Source: Aliiroseovarius sp. (GTDB lineage Bacteria; Pseudomonadota; Alphaproteobacteria; Rhodobacterales; Rhodobacteraceae). From it: a stretch of 64,000 nucleotides of DNA. The stretch is from the NCBI RefSeq assembly GCF_030148435.1, contig NZ_JASBTN010000061.1, positions 35,584-99,583 of the forward strand. Direction: 5' to 3'. The translations under genes and the position numbers were made by a program. Of the stretch, positions 53,977 through 63,288 are shown piece after piece; position 1 is the stretch's first letter; each line of letters starts with the position of its first letter. Under the pieces are notes generated by a model. That model was not told where the DNA came from and did no database searches. It saw nothing but the letters and a program-made list of their open reading frames with translations.

Positions 53977-55347
53977 TCAAACCGTCATCTCTTCGACCGG
54001 ATTGTCCAGCAGCGCGCGCAGCTTCACCAGCGCGGCCTCGTAACAGCCCTGCGCCACCTGCCCGTTCACCGCCAGGCGCACCGCGTGGGGCGCGCGGCCG
54101 TCACGCAGCGCGAACCCTTCCGAGCTTTTCAGGATCACCCCGCGATCCTGCGCGGCGCGCACGAAACTGGAGCTGCGCCAGCCGTAGGGCAGACGCAGCC
54201 ACAGAAAGGGCACGTCCTCAGACCAGGACAGGTCATAGGCGCCAAGGTGGTTGACCGCGAGGCGCACCCGATGGGCGTATTTTGCCTGCACCGCGGCACG
54301 AATGCCCGGCAGGCGCGGGTCGGTCAGCACCCGCGCGCCGAGGTCGGCCAGCGGGCGGGCAATGCCGAAGTGGCTGAAGGCCGCCGCGCGGGCCAGCGCC
54401 TTGGCGCCCCCTTCGGGCGCGGCCACGTAGCCCAGGCGCAGGGCGGGCGTCAGCACCTTGGAAAAAGACGACAGGTACCAGCCCAGCTCCGGCAGGATGG
54501 CGCGATACCCTTCCTCCTCCAACTGGCGCAGGGTATAGCAATCGTCATCCACCACGTGGATTCCGTGGCGCCGGGCCACTTCGGCGATCTCCAGCCGCCG
54601 CCGGGCCGAGGTGCGGCGCAGGGTCGGGTTGTTCACATCCGCCGAGGTCAGCAGCATCCGCGCGCCATGATCGCGCGCGGCCGCTTCGATCTGGTCCGGC
54701 AGAGGCCCCTCGTCGTCGGTGTCGATCCCGATCACCCTTGCGCGGGTCAGTTCGGCGGCGCGACGAAAGCCCGGATAGGCCAGCCGTTCGACCAGCACCA
54801 CCGGGTCCGGCCCGCCGAGCACCGCCTGCATGATCGAAACCAGCCCGTTCTGCCCGCCATGGGTGATTACCATGTCCTCGGGCGCGATCGGCCCCAGGGC
54901 CTCCTGGCTGAGCCGCGCCGCGAGCGCCTCGCGCAGAGGCAGGTCATGACAGCGCAAGGGGTAGGACATGAGGTGATCCAGCGGCATGTCCTCCGCCTGT
55001 TTGCGCATCAGCTCGCGCAAAAGCGCCACCTGCCCCCCATCCGGCAGGCTCGGGCTGCGCAGCGAGACGATTTCGGGCCAGTCCTCGGCCACCGGCGCGG
55101 CGTGGCTGGCGACGAAAGTGCCGCGCCCGACCTCGGCTGTCAGAACGCCCTCGTCGGTCAGGATGGAATAGGCCCGTGCCACGGTGCCGGGGGTCACGCC
55201 GACCTTGAAGGCCAGGTCACGTACCGGGGGCAGTTTGGCGCCTTCGCCCAGGTGCCCGTCGCGGATGGCGCCGCGGATCCCTTCGGCGAGGGCCTTGTAT
55301 TTTGCCCGCCCCGCCCCGGCGAGCGTTGGGGGCCACATTGTATCCAT
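53977..55347 (-). CDS. MocR-type regulator (GntR DNA-binding domain fused to aminotransferase fold)
   Basis: 456 residues. The winged-helix GntR domain spans residues 1-85 (LPPVRDLAFKVGVTPGTVARAY). A fold-type I aminotransferase domain follows, with pyridoxal Lys in LSSFSKVLTPALRLGY and the conserved VVDDDCYT. MocR proteins use PLP or a PLP-linked ligand to regulate a neighbouring gene, often a divergent one. Here the divergent gene encodes a small DUF1127 protein. Repeated (A/T)TACAAT elements fill the intergenic space and its own 5' end, so autoregulation is likely. Confidence 0.92.
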   Translation of the reverse strand: MDTMWPPTLAGAGRAKYKALAEGIRGAIRDGHLGEGAKLPPVRDLAFKVGVTPGTVARAYSILTDEGVLTAEVGRGTFVASHAAPVAEDWPEIVSLRSPSLPDGGQVALLRELMRKQAEDMPLDHLMSYPLRCHDLPLREALAARLSQEALGPIAPEDMVITHGGQNGLVSIMQAVLGGPDPVVLVERLAYPGFRRAAELTRARVIGIDTDDEGPLPDQIEAAARDHGARMLLTSADVNNPTLRRTSARRRLEIAEVARRHGIHVVDDDCYTLRQLEEEGYRAILPELGWYLSSFSKVLTPALRLGYVAAPEGGAKALARAAAFSHFGIARPLADLGARVLTDPRLPGIRAAVQAKYAHRVRLAVNHLGAYDLSWSEDVPFLWLRLPYGWRSSSFVRAAQDRGVILKSSEGFALRDGRAPHAVRLAVNGQVAQGCYEAALVKLRALLDNPVEEMTV

Positions 55348-55426
55348 TACAATCTTTTCCTAGCCATACAATCAGCCGCTTTGTACCAGCATACGTATAC
55401 AGTGTTACAAATTGTGTCAATACAAT
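55337..55426. promoter_or_regulatory. Cluster of TTGTA/TACAA half-sites between MocR and DUF1127 genes
   Basis: ATTGTAT (55337-55343), TTACAAT (55347-55353), ATACAAT (55366-55372), TTACAAA (55405-55411) and ATACAAT (55420-55426). Four of them share an orientation, spaced 19, 39 and 15 bp apart. MocR proteins bind direct repeats, so this is the likely operator for both genes. Confidence 0.6.
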
Positions 55427-55437
55427 GTGAGGTCGCC

Positions 55438-55659
55438 ATGGCACATACCGCCCAACACCAGATCAACATCCTTGCGCAGGCCCCCGTCCTGCCGGTGACG
55501 GCCCGCGCGGCCCTGTGGCTCGCGGTATTGATGACCCGCTGGACTGCGACCCGACACAGCCGCAAACACCTGGCAAAGCTGGACAATCATCTGCTGTGCG
55601 ACATCGGGCTTTCGCCTGACCAGGCACGGCGCGAAAGCTCTCTTCCGTTCTGGCGCTAA
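55438..55659 (+). CDS. DUF1127 small protein
   Basis: 73 residues with the DUF1127 core near the C-terminus (LDNHLLCDIGLSPDQARRES) and an N-terminal hydrophobic stretch. In Rhodobacter, DUF1127 proteins of this size bind RNA and are linked to stress and sRNA-carrying 3' UTRs. The ATG at 55438 is preceded by GTGAGGTCGCC. It is divergent from a MocR regulator and followed by two hairpins. Confidence 0.85.
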   Translation: MAHTAQHQINILAQAPVLPVTARAALWLAVLMTRWTATRHSRKHLAKLDNHLLCDIGLSPDQARRESSLPFWR

Positions 55660-55665
55660 GCGGCT

Positions 55666-55748
55666 GACGGGGCCCGCCCCGTCACCGCGCACGTTCCCCG
55701 TACTGCCAGAACCACTCAAGGCCCGGGTTCGCCCGGGCCCTTTTTTTG
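55666..55748 (+). terminator. Two 3' hairpins after DUF1127; the second is a terminator
   Basis: The first hairpin GACGGGGC-CC-GCCCCGTC lies at 55666-55683. The second, GGCCCGGG-TTCG-CCCGGGCC with T7 (about 55720-55748), is a strong terminator. The ~60-nt span between them could be released as a 3'-UTR sRNA. Confidence 0.7.
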
Positions 55749-55903
55749 CGCTTTTTTGCCCCTGCGGCAATTCGGGGGTTGATCGAATCCCCGGCCGGGC
55801 TTAACTGCCCCTCACTTTCGGACCCGATCCCAACCCCACGAGCCATCTGGGGGGGCGCTAAGGGACCGACTGGAACGAACTGCTGGTAACGAAGGGGAGC
55901 GCC

Positions 55904-56416
55904 ATGAAAGACGCGGACCTCTTCCAACTGGGGATCGGTCTGGAGACAGGCGCCCACGAGGAAGGCTCACACGGCCCGATTGCGGCCAATTCAAATCTTG
56001 CGCACGAGCTGCTGGACGAAGACCGTCACGACCATTTCATTCGTCGCGACGGCAAGGTCTTTGCGGGCACGCATCTGATCATCGAGGTGATGGACGGCCA
56101 CGGGCTGGATGACGAAGAGCGCATCCAGCAGGCCTTCCGCGACTGCGTGGAGGACTGCGGCGCGACGCTTCTGCACATCCACACCCACAAGTTCAGCCCC
56201 CAGGGCGTGAGCGGCGTGGCGGTGCTGTCGGAAAGCCACATTTCGGTGCACACCTGGCCGGAAATCGGTTATGGCGCCTTTGACGTCTTCATGTGTGGCG
56301 ACGCCCAGCCCTGGCGGGCGGTCGATGTGCTGAAAGCAGCCTTCCTGACCGAGAACGTGCGCGTGAAGGAGCTCCTGCGCGGCGACGGTATCGTTTCGGA
56401 TGAGGCGGCGGCATGA
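55904..56416 (+). CDS. speD: S-adenosylmethionine decarboxylase proenzyme (bacterial, pyruvoyl)
   Basis: 170 residues. It makes decarboxylated SAM, the aminopropyl donor for spermidine. The proenzyme cleaves itself before the Ser in VLSESHISVHTWPE, which becomes the pyruvoyl group. His and Cys catalytic residues appear in HIHTHKFSPQG and FMCGD. An N-terminal extension of ~45 residues (MKDADLFQLGIGL onward) exceeds the usual 120-130-residue form. It overlaps speE by 4 bp (ATGA). Confidence 0.95.
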   Translation: MKDADLFQLGIGLETGAHEEGSHGPIAANSNLAHELLDEDRHDHFIRRDGKVFAGTHLIIEVMDGHGLDDEERIQQAFRDCVEDCGATLLHIHTHKFSPQGVSGVAVLSESHISVHTWPEIGYGAFDVFMCGDAQPWRAVDVLKAAFLTENVRVKELLRGDGIVSDEAAA

Positions 56417-57261
56417 GCGAGGAGTGGATCACCGAGCGCCTGCACGACCACTACGCCCAGGCCCTGCGCGTGGACGAGATGCTCTATGACAGCAAGACCG
56501 GGCACCAGCGCCTGAAAGTGTTCCAGAACGGCACCTTCGGCCGCATCCTGACCCTGGACGACGTGGTACAGACCACCGAGGGCGACAACTTCATCTATCA
56601 CGAGATGCTGACCCATGTGCCGATCCTGGCCCATGGTGCAGCCAAGCGCGTGCTGATCGTGGGCGGTGGCGACGGCGGCATGGCCCGCGCCGCGCTGGAT
56701 CATACGAGCGTGGAACATGTCACCATGGTCGAGATCGACGCAGGCGTGGTCGAGTTTTCGAAGGAATACCTCCCGATGCTGTCGCGCGGGGCCTTCGACG
56801 ATCCGCGGCTGGAACTGGTGATCGCCGATGGCGCCGATTTCATGCGCGACACCGATGGCGGCTTTGACGTGATCATCATCGACTCGACCGACCCGATCGG
56901 GCCGGGCGAGGTATTGTTCTCCGACCATTTCTATGGCCATGCCAAACGGGCGCTTGCCCCGAACGGCATTCTGGTCACGCAGAACGGTGTGCCCTTCATG
57001 CAGGGTGACGAGCTGACGAACACCATGCGCGCCTTCAAGACGCTCTTTGCGGATGCGACCTGCTACCTGGCCACGGTTCCGACCTATGCGGGCGGGCCCA
57101 TGGCCTTTGGCTGGGGGACCGATGGCGATGCGCGCGAAGTGCCGCTGGACGTGCTGCGCGGACGTTTCGACGCGGCGGAGCTGGACACGGGGTATTACAC
57201 GCCCGAGGTGCACAAGGGCGCCTTTGCCCTGCCCCCTTACGTGTCGAAGCTGATCCCGTAA
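56413..57261 (+). CDS. speE: Spermidine synthase
   Basis: 282 residues. Transfers the aminopropyl group from decarboxylated SAM to putrescine. Binding motifs are VLIVGGGDGGMARAAL, VEIDAGVVEFSKEYLP and DVIIIDSTDPIGPGE, with YHEMLTHVPI in the N-terminal part. It is coupled to speD, so the two enzymes form a complete last step of spermidine synthesis. Putrescine synthesis genes are not in the window. Confidence 0.96.
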   Translation: MSEEWITERLHDHYAQALRVDEMLYDSKTGHQRLKVFQNGTFGRILTLDDVVQTTEGDNFIYHEMLTHVPILAHGAAKRVLIVGGGDGGMARAALDHTSVEHVTMVEIDAGVVEFSKEYLPMLSRGAFDDPRLELVIADGADFMRDTDGGFDVIIIDSTDPIGPGEVLFSDHFYGHAKRALAPNGILVTQNGVPFMQGDELTNTMRAFKTLFADATCYLATVPTYAGGPMAFGWGTDGDAREVPLDVLRGRFDAAELDTGYYTPEVHKGAFALPPYVSKLIP

Positions 57262-57417
57262 GAAACCTGCCCTGCCGCCTCACTCGGGGCGGCAGACCTC
57301 TCCCCGCGCGATGACATGCACCCGCGCATGCACTGCCTGAACCGGCCCCATCAGCTCCATCAGCACCACTTTGGCGATGACGCGGATCGGGAAAGCTTCG
57401 TCCTGCCTTGTTCGGAA

Positions 57418-57843
57418 TCACCCCCGTTCGGGAGGAATGGAATAGGTCAGCGTGGCCCGGGCAACCGGGGCCTCCTGCCCTTCGGACCGGATCAGCACGT
57501 CGCCCACCGCCAGCACCTTGCCCAGCTTGTGCAGCCTGCACTCCGCGATCAGGTCGGCCTGCGCGACCGGTTTGCGCATGAAGTCGATCGAGCAGTTCGT
57601 CGTCACCGCCAGCGCCTTCGGGCCGATCATGGCAAGGATCGCCAGATAGACGCAGACATCCGCCAGCGCAAACATGGACGGGCCCGACACGGTGCCGCCC
57701 GGACGCAGATGCTTGGTCTGTACCAGTTTACGCACGCGGATTTCCATCGGCCGCACCTCCTCGACCACGAAATCCTTCGCCACCTGCTCGAACTGGGCAT
57801 CGAGGAAGGCGCCCAGCTCCTCTTTCGACATTTTCACGTCCAT
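57418..57843 (-). CDS. PaaI-family hotdog thioesterase
   Basis: 141 residues of the hotdog fold with HLRPGGTVSGPSMFALAD and TTNCSIDFMRKPVAQADLIAE, the catalytic-helix region of PaaI/YdiI-type acyl-CoA thioesterases. The substrate is not predictable. The neighbouring enoyl-CoA hydratase suggests acyl-CoA metabolism. The start is the ATG at 57843, 57 bp from the divergent hydratase ATG. Codons continue open for 46 more residues after the stop, with no evidence of readthrough. Confidence 0.88.
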   Translation of the reverse strand: MDVKMSKEELGAFLDAQFEQVAKDFVVEEVRPMEIRVRKLVQTKHLRPGGTVSGPSMFALADVCVYLAILAMIGPKALAVTTNCSIDFMRKPVAQADLIAECRLHKLGKVLAVGDVLIRSEGQEAPVARATLTYSIPPERG

Positions 57844-57900
57844 GCTTTTCCCTCTCTGCTTTGCTCTCTATCGTGAGCGGGAAATTCGCAGGAGGACAAG

Positions 57901-58695
57901 ATGGCGGACCCGATTCTGAAGCGCGAGGACGCAGCGTCAGTTGCGCGGCTGACCCTGAACAACCCCGGCACGCTGAATGCGCTGTCGGACGAGATGCTGG
58001 CCGCCCTGCAGGCTGAGATCGACGCGCTGGCCGGTGACAGCAAGATCCGCGCGGTGGTGATCGCGGGGGCCGGCAAGGCGTTCTGCGCCGGCCATGACCT
58101 GAAACAGATGACCGCCGGACGCGCCGCCACGGACAAGGGTCGCGCCTATTTCAAGGACCTGTTCGGCCGCTGCACCCGCGTGATGCTGGGCCTGCAGCGC
58201 CTGCCCCAGCCGGTCATCGCCGAAGTGCACGGCATCGCCACCGCCGCCGGGTGCCAGCTGGTCGCCACCTGCGACATGGCCGTGGCCGCCCAGGGCACGC
58301 GGTTTGGCGTGAACGGGGTCAATATCGGCCTGTTCTGCTCGACTCCGATGGTGGCGCTGACCCGCAACATCCCGCGCAAACAGGCGTTCGAGATGCTGAC
58401 CACCGGAGACTTCATCCCGGCCGAGCGGGCCGCGGATCTGGGTCTGGTGAACCACGTCGTCGCGCCCGGGGCCCTGACCGACGAGACCATGGCGCTGGCC
58501 GCCAAGGTGGCCTCGAAACTCGGATCTGCCGTCAAGGTCGGCAAATCCGCCTTCTATGACCAGCTTTCGCTGAGCACCGAAGAGGCCTATGCGCAAACCG
58601 GTGCGGCCATGGTCGAGAACATGTTGTTTCGCGATACCGAGGAAGGCATCCAGGCCTTCATCGAGAAACGCGAACCGGACTGGGCGCAGAGCTGA
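57901..58695 (+). CDS. Enoyl-CoA hydratase/isomerase family protein (ECHDC3-like)
   Basis: 264 residues of the crotonase fold. CoA-binding and oxyanion elements are AFCAGHDLKQM and GIATAAGCQLVATCDMAVA, and the second loop is NIGLFCSTPMVALTR. The catalytic Glu pair of true hydratases is not clear at the expected sites, as in the ECHDC3-like group, so the reaction is uncertain. The ATG at 57901 has an AGGAGG site. It is divergent from the thioesterase gene. Confidence 0.88.
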   Translation: MADPILKREDAASVARLTLNNPGTLNALSDEMLAALQAEIDALAGDSKIRAVVIAGAGKAFCAGHDLKQMTAGRAATDKGRAYFKDLFGRCTRVMLGLQRLPQPVIAEVHGIATAAGCQLVATCDMAVAAQGTRFGVNGVNIGLFCSTPMVALTRNIPRKQAFEMLTTGDFIPAERAADLGLVNHVVAPGALTDETMALAAKVASKLGSAVKVGKSAFYDQLSLSTEEAYAQTGAAMVENMLFRDTEEGIQAFIEKREPDWAQS

Positions 58696-58736
58696 CGCGA
58701 GCCCTCTGAGACCACGGGCCCGCATTTGCGGCATTT

Positions 58737-58756
58737 TTGTATACCATCGCATACAA
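58737..58756. promoter_or_regulatory. Inverted repeat upstream of dimeric icd
   Basis: Arms TTGTAT/ATACAA separated by 8 bases, 66 bp upstream of the icd GTG. The half-sites match the TACAA elements at the MocR locus, so a GntR/MocR-type regulator may bind here. Confidence 0.4.
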
Positions 58757-58821
58757 GTCTTTCCCTCCAGCCCCGATTGCGCTAAAGAGAGCGCAATTGT
58801 GACCAGCCGGAGGGCTCTCCC

Positions 58822-60036
58822 GTGACAAAGATCAAAGTCGACAATCCCATCGTCGAAATGGACGGCGATGAAATGACCCGCATCATGTGGGACTTCATCA
58901 AGAAAAAGCTGATCCTACCCTACCTGGATCTGGATCTGCTCTATTACGATCTGGGCATCGAGGAGCGCGACCGGACCGAGGACCAGATCACCATCGACGC
59001 GGCCGAAAAGACCAAGGAAATCGGCGTCGCGGTGAAATGCGCCACCATCACCCCGGACGAAGCCCGGGTCGAGGAGTTCGGTCTCAAGAAAATGTGGCGC
59101 AGCCCCAATGGCACGATCCGCAACATCCTGGGCGGGGTTGTTTTCCGCGCGCCGATCATCTGCAAGAACGTTCCGCGTCTTGTGCCCGGCTGGACGTCGC
59201 CCATCGTCGTGGGCCGCCATGCATTCGGCGACCAGTACAAGGCCACCGACTTTACCTTCCCCGGCGCCGGCAAGCTGACGATGAAATTCGTCGGCGAAGA
59301 CGGCACCGTGATCGAACGCGAGGTCTATGACGCGCCGTCGGCAGGTGTCTACCAGGCGATGTACAACCTCGACAGCTCGATCATCGATTTCGCCCGCGCC
59401 TCGTTGAACTATGGGTTGAACCTGGGTTGGCCGGTGTATCTGTCGACCAAGAACACCATCCTCAAGGCCTATGACGGGCGTTTCAAGGACCTGTTCCAGC
59501 AGGTTTACGAGGAAGAGTTCGCCGACAAGTTCAAGAAAGCCGGCATCTGGTACGAACACCGGCTGATCGACGACATGGTCGCCTGTGCGATGAAGTGGAA
59601 CGGCAAGTTTGTCTGGGCCTGCAAGAACTACGACGGCGACGTACAATCCGACACCGTGGCGCAGGGGTTCGGCTCGCTGGGGCTGATGACCTCGCAGCTG
59701 ATGACACCGGACGGAAAGATCGTCGAGGCCGAAGCCGCCCATGGCACCGTGACCCGCCACTATCGCCAGCATCAGAAGGGCGAGGCGACCTCGACCAACT
59801 CGATCGCCTCGATCTACGCCTGGACCGGCGCGCTGAAACACCGTGCCAAGCTGGACGAAAACGTGGCCCTGCGCGCCTTTGCCGAAACGCTGGAGCGCGT
59901 GATCGTCGAGACCGTGGAATCAGGCTTCATGACCAAGGATCTGGCCCTGCTGGTCGGCCCTGATCAGGGCTGGCTGACCACCATGGGGTTCCTCGACAAG
60001 ATTGACGAGAACCTGAACAAGGCGCTGATCGGCTGA
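58822..60036 (+). CDS. icd: NADP-dependent isocitrate dehydrogenase, homodimeric (eukaryote-like) type
   Basis: 404 residues. Same reaction as the monomeric enzyme at 47659-49872 but an unrelated-length family related to mitochondrial IDH. Marks are [48 protein letters not shown] and the NADP loop [18 protein letters not shown]. It starts with GTG at 58822 after CGGAGGG. The window therefore holds both IDH types, which usually implies different regulation. Confidence 0.96.
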   Translation: MTKIKVDNPIVEMDGDEMTRIMWDFIKKKLILPYLDLDLLYYDLGIEERDRTEDQITIDAAEKTKEIGVAVKCATITPDEARVEEFGLKKMWRSPNGTIRNILGGVVFRAPIICKNVPRLVPGWTSPIVVGRHAFGDQYKATDFTFPGAGKLTMKFVGEDGTVIEREVYDAPSAGVYQAMYNLDSSIIDFARASLNYGLNLGWPVYLSTKNTILKAYDGRFKDLFQQVYEEEFADKFKKAGIWYEHRLIDDMVACAMKWNGKFVWACKNYDGDVQSDTVAQGFGSLGLMTSQLMTPDGKIVEAEAAHGTVTRHYRQHQKGEATSTNSIASIYAWTGALKHRAKLDENVALRAFAETLERVIVETVESGFMTKDLALLVGPDQGWLTTMGFLDKIDENLNKALIG

Positions 60037-60125
60037 CCAGTGCGCGCGGGCGGCCCTTGCCGCCCGCGCATTCGTGCGCAGATGCCTCATGGACATTCCC
60101 CCCCGCCTGCGGCAAGGGATGCGCC

Positions 60126-60749
60126 ATGGCGATGCTCACCGACACCCCCGACCCGACCCCGCGTCACAGCCCTCTGGACGACGCGCTGGGGCTCTTTTCC
60201 GGCTGCGTTATGATGGCGCTCAGCGTGCACCTGCTGCGCGCGGGCGGGCTGATCACCGGGCAGATTGCCGGCCTGTCGCTGGTCGGATCCTATGCCGCCG
60301 GGGTCGATTTCGGCCTGGTCTTTTTCGTGCTGAACCTGCCCTTCTACGGGCTCGCGGTCCGGCGCATGGGCTGGGTCTTTACCGCCAAGACCTTCGCCGC
60401 CGTGGCTCTGGTGTCAGCCCTCAGCTGGCTGATGCCGCTGGTCTTTGCCATCAATACGCTTCACCCCGGGGCGGCCGCCGTCATGGGCGGGGTCATCGGC
60501 GGCGCGGGCCTGCTGGCACTGTTTCGCCACGGCGCGACGCTGGGCGGGATAGGCATCCTGGGGATGTACCTGCAGGACAAGGGCGTGATCCGCGCGGGTC
60601 AGCTGCAGATGGGGTTTGACGCCTGCGTTTTTGCACTGGCGATGCTGCTGCTTGACTGGAAGGTCGTCGCCTGGTCGCTTCTGGGCGCGGTGGTGTTGAA
60701 CCTGATCATCACCATGAACCACCGGCGCGACCGCTACATCGCGCGCTGA
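60126..60749 (+). CDS. YitT-family (DUF161) membrane protein
   Basis: 207 residues with five to six hydrophobic segments. The motif GGLITGQIAGLSLVGSYAAG and the second repeat GGIGILGMYLQDKG are typical of DUF161/YitT proteins, whose function is not established. The C-terminal DUF2179 domain of many Firmicute relatives is absent. The ATG at 60126 was chosen (M-A-M-L-T). A transport function is a guess. Confidence 0.8.
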   Translation: MAMLTDTPDPTPRHSPLDDALGLFSGCVMMALSVHLLRAGGLITGQIAGLSLVGSYAAGVDFGLVFFVLNLPFYGLAVRRMGWVFTAKTFAAVALVSALSWLMPLVFAINTLHPGAAAVMGGVIGGAGLLALFRHGATLGGIGILGMYLQDKGVIRAGQLQMGFDACVFALAMLLLDWKVVAWSLLGAVVLNLIITMNHRRDRYIAR

Positions 60750-60878
60750 GCGCCCCCCTCGCCCCTGAAGCGGAGCGGGGTGCCCACAATCCTTGTGTCG
60801 CATATGAACCGCGTCCCGGTCGCAAAGGCAATGGACGGCGCGCGCGCCGGGCCCTAGGACGGGGGAAAGGAGCGCGAC

Positions 60879-61208
60879 ATGCAGTATCTCATCCTCTTTG
60901 CCGCCGTGGTGTTCGAAACCATTGGCACCTCGGCCCTGCAGGCCAGCCAGCAATTCACGCGAGTCGGCCCGTCGGTCGCGGTGGTCGTGGCCTATGTGAT
61001 CAGCTTCATCCTGCTGGGCTGGGCGCTGAAGTTCATGCCCGTGGGCATCGCCTATGCGATCTGGTCGGGCCTGGGCATCGTGCTGATCGCGGCGATCGGC
61101 TACGCGGTCTTCGGCCAGCGGCTGGACCTGCCCGCCGTGCTGGGGCTTGCGCTGATTCTGGCGGGGATCGTGGTCATTAACCTGTTTTCTTCTTCCGCCT
61201 CACACTAA
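60879..61208 (+). CDS. Small multidrug resistance (SMR) family transporter
   Basis: 109-residue four-helix protein of the EmrE/Gdx family. The essential Glu is Glu13 in VVFETIGTSALQAS, and the GWALKFMPVGIAYAIWSGLG motif is conserved. It exchanges protons for hydrophobic or guanidinium cations. The second-helix motif decides between multidrug (EmrE) and guanidinium (Gdx) types and cannot be judged safely by eye. The ATG at 60879 follows GGGGGAAAGGAGC. Its stop codon lies in the left arm of a MITE-like repeat. Confidence 0.92.
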   Translation: MQYLILFAAVVFETIGTSALQASQQFTRVGPSVAVVVAYVISFILLGWALKFMPVGIAYAIWSGLGIVLIAAIGYAVFGQRLDLPAVLGLALILAGIVVINLFSSSASH

Positions 61209-61320
61209 GGCGTTTCGAAACGATGCAGCTTCAGTGATTTATCGAAGCGCGTGCGACCTCTCGGTGTTGTGGGCGTGTTGAAACAAACTTGTTTCACAAG
61301 TTCATCCTGAAACGCTTTAG
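61205..61320. repeat. MITE-like element with terminal inverted repeats
   Basis: Left end CTAAGGCGTTTC (61205-61216) and right end GAAACGCTTTAG (61309-61320) are inverse complements at 11 of 12 positions. They enclose about 92 bp with no coding frame and internal palindromes CGTTTCGAAACG (61211-61222) and TGAAACAA-AC-TTGTTTCA (61279-61296). The size and structure fit a non-autonomous miniature transposable element, or a REP-like palindrome, between the SMR and typA genes. No target-site duplication was clear. Confidence 0.55.
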
Positions 61321-61383
61321 GGGCTAGCAATTCGGCCCCAACCACGGTATCCGCGCGCCAACTCTTCTGAAAAGGCGCGTATC

Positions 61384-63204
61384 ATGGACCTTCGCAATAT
61401 CGCGATCATTGCTCACGTTGACCACGGCAAGACCACGCTGGTGGACGAACTGTTGAAACAATCGGGCGCATTTCGCGAAAACCAGGAAGTGGCCGAACGG
61501 GCCATGGATTCGAACGATCTGGAACGCGAGCGTGGCATTACAATCTTTGCCAAGCCCACCAGCGTCGAATGGAAAGGCACGCGGATCAACATCGTCGACA
61601 CCCCCGGCCACGCCGATTTCGGCGGCGAGGTCGAACGCATCTTGTCGATGGTGGACGGCGTTGTCCTGCTGGTTGACGCCGCCGAAGGCCCGATGCCGCA
61701 GACCAAGTTTGTTACCTCGAAGGCGCTGGCCCTGGGGCTGCGCCCCATCGTCGTGCTGAACAAGGTCGACAAGCCCGATGCCGAGCCCGACCGCGCACTG
61801 GATGAATGCTTCGACCTGTTTGCCTCGCTGGACGCCAACGAGGACCAGCTGGACTTCCCGCATATGTACGCCTCGGGCCGTAACGGCTGGGCCGACGCGG
61901 AACTGGACGGGCCGCGCAAGGACCTGCACGCGCTGTTCAACCTGATCGTGAACCACGTCCCTGCCCCGAAACAACTCGCGCATCAGGGTGAGGACTTCCG
62001 CATGCTGGCCACCACCCTGGGTTCGGACCCCTTTGTGGGCCGCATTCTGACCGGCCGCGTGGAATCGGGCACCCTCAAGGTGGGCGCGACCGTGCAGGCC
62101 CTCTCGCGCATCGGCCAGAAGATCGAACAGTTCCGCGTGACCAAGATCCAGGCCTTCCGTGGCCTCGCCCAGCAGGACATCGACGAGGCCGTCGCAGGCG
62201 ATATCGTTTCGATCGCGGGCATGTCGAAAGCCACCGTGGCCGACACGATCTGTGCCCTCGCGGTCGAGGATCCGCTGGACGCCCAGCCGATCGACCCGCC
62301 CACCATCACCGTGACCTTCGGCATCAACGACAGCCCGCTGGCTGGCCGTGACGGCAAGAAAGTGCAGTCGCGCGTCATTCGTGACCGCCTGATGAAAGAG
62401 GCAGAGTCGAATGTCGCCATCAAGATCGAGGACACCCCGGGCGGCGAGGCCTTCGAGGTTTCGGGCCGGGGCGAATTGCAGATGGGCGTGCTGATCGAGA
62501 ACATGCGCCGCGAGGGGTTCGAACTGTCGATCTCGCGCCCGCAGGTGATCATGCGCGAGGAAGACGGCGTGACCATGGAGCCGGTCGAGGAAGCCACCAT
62601 CGACGTGGATGACGAATACTCCGGCGCCGTGATCGAGAAACTGACCGGTGCGCGCAAGGGCGAGCTGGTCGAGATGCGCCCGGCCGGCGCCGGCAAGACC
62701 CGCATCATTGCCCATGTGCCCTCGCGCGGGCTGATCGGCTACCACGGTGAATTCCTGACCGACACCCGTGGCACCGGCGTGTTGAACCGCGTATTCCACG
62801 GCTGGACCGCGCACAAGGGCGCCATCCCGGGCCGCCGCGCAGGTGTTCTGATCTCGATGGAGAACGGGACTTCGGTGGCCTATGCCCTGTGGAACCTGGA
62901 AGATCGTGGCAAGATGTTCATCGGCGCGCAGGTCGATGTCTATACCGGTATGATCATCGGCGAACATTCGCGCGAAAACGACCTTGAGGTGAACCCGCTG
63001 AAGGGCAAGAAACTGACCAACGTGCGCGCCAGCGGCACCGATGAAGCGGTGCGCCTGACCACACCCGTCACCCTGTCGCTGGAAGAGGCCATCGCCTATA
63101 TCAACGACGACGAACTGGTCGAGGTGACGCCCGGTTCGATCCGGCTGCGCAAACGCTACCTGGACCCGCATGAGCGCAAACGCCACGCCAAGGCGAACCA
63201 GTAA
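61384..63204 (+). CDS. typA: Ribosome-binding GTPase TypA/BipA
   Basis: 606-residue translational GTPase that acts in ribosome assembly and stress response. G motifs are [10 protein letters not shown] (G1), [14 protein letters not shown] (G3) and [11 protein letters not shown] (G4). EF-G-like domains II, III and V follow, with the specific C-terminal domain ending in [18 protein letters not shown]. The ATG at 61384 is the family start. A strong terminator follows. Confidence 0.97.
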   Translation: MDLRNIAIIAHVDHGKTTLVDELLKQSGAFRENQEVAERAMDSNDLERERGITIFAKPTSVEWKGTRINIVDTPGHADFGGEVERILSMVDGVVLLVDAAEGPMPQTKFVTSKALALGLRPIVVLNKVDKPDAEPDRALDECFDLFASLDANEDQLDFPHMYASGRNGWADAELDGPRKDLHALFNLIVNHVPAPKQLAHQGEDFRMLATTLGSDPFVGRILTGRVESGTLKVGATVQALSRIGQKIEQFRVTKIQAFRGLAQQDIDEAVAGDIVSIAGMSKATVADTICALAVEDPLDAQPIDPPTITVTFGINDSPLAGRDGKKVQSRVIRDRLMKEAESNVAIKIEDTPGGEAFEVSGRGELQMGVLIENMRREGFELSISRPQVIMREEDGVTMEPVEEATIDVDDEYSGAVIEKLTGARKGELVEMRPAGAGKTRIIAHVPSRGLIGYHGEFLTDTRGTGVLNRVFHGWTAHKGAIPGRRAGVLISMENGTSVAYALWNLEDRGKMFIGAQVDVYTGMIIGEHSRENDLEVNPLKGKKLTNVRASGTDEAVRLTTPVTLSLEEAIAYINDDELVEVTPGSIRLRKRYLDPHERKRHAKANQ

Positions 63205-63225
63205 GCGCTTGTTCCAGAACGACGA

Positions 63226-63251
63226 AAGGCCCCCGGATGGGGGCCTTTTTG
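63226..63251 (+). terminator. Rho-independent terminator of typA
   Basis: 9-bp stem AAGGCCCCC/GGGGGCCTT, four-base loop GGAT, T run. Confidence 0.9.
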
Positions 63252-63288
63252 TTTGCGCGCGAAGGCAACGGGTCGCTGTGCAGGGTGC

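Noticed and set aside
53845..55437. Long plus-strand frame over the MocR gene
   Set aside because: It is the shadow of the minus-strand MocR gene. Only its last part (55438-55659) is real, as DUF1127.
57262..57417. 46-codon open stretch after the thioesterase stop (same frame), possible TGA readthrough
   Set aside because: Open stretches of this length are common in GC-rich DNA, and no conserved motif or readthrough signal was seen.
61324..63186. 620-residue minus-strand frame opposite typA
   Set aside because: Composition and lack of motifs show an antisense shadow of typA.
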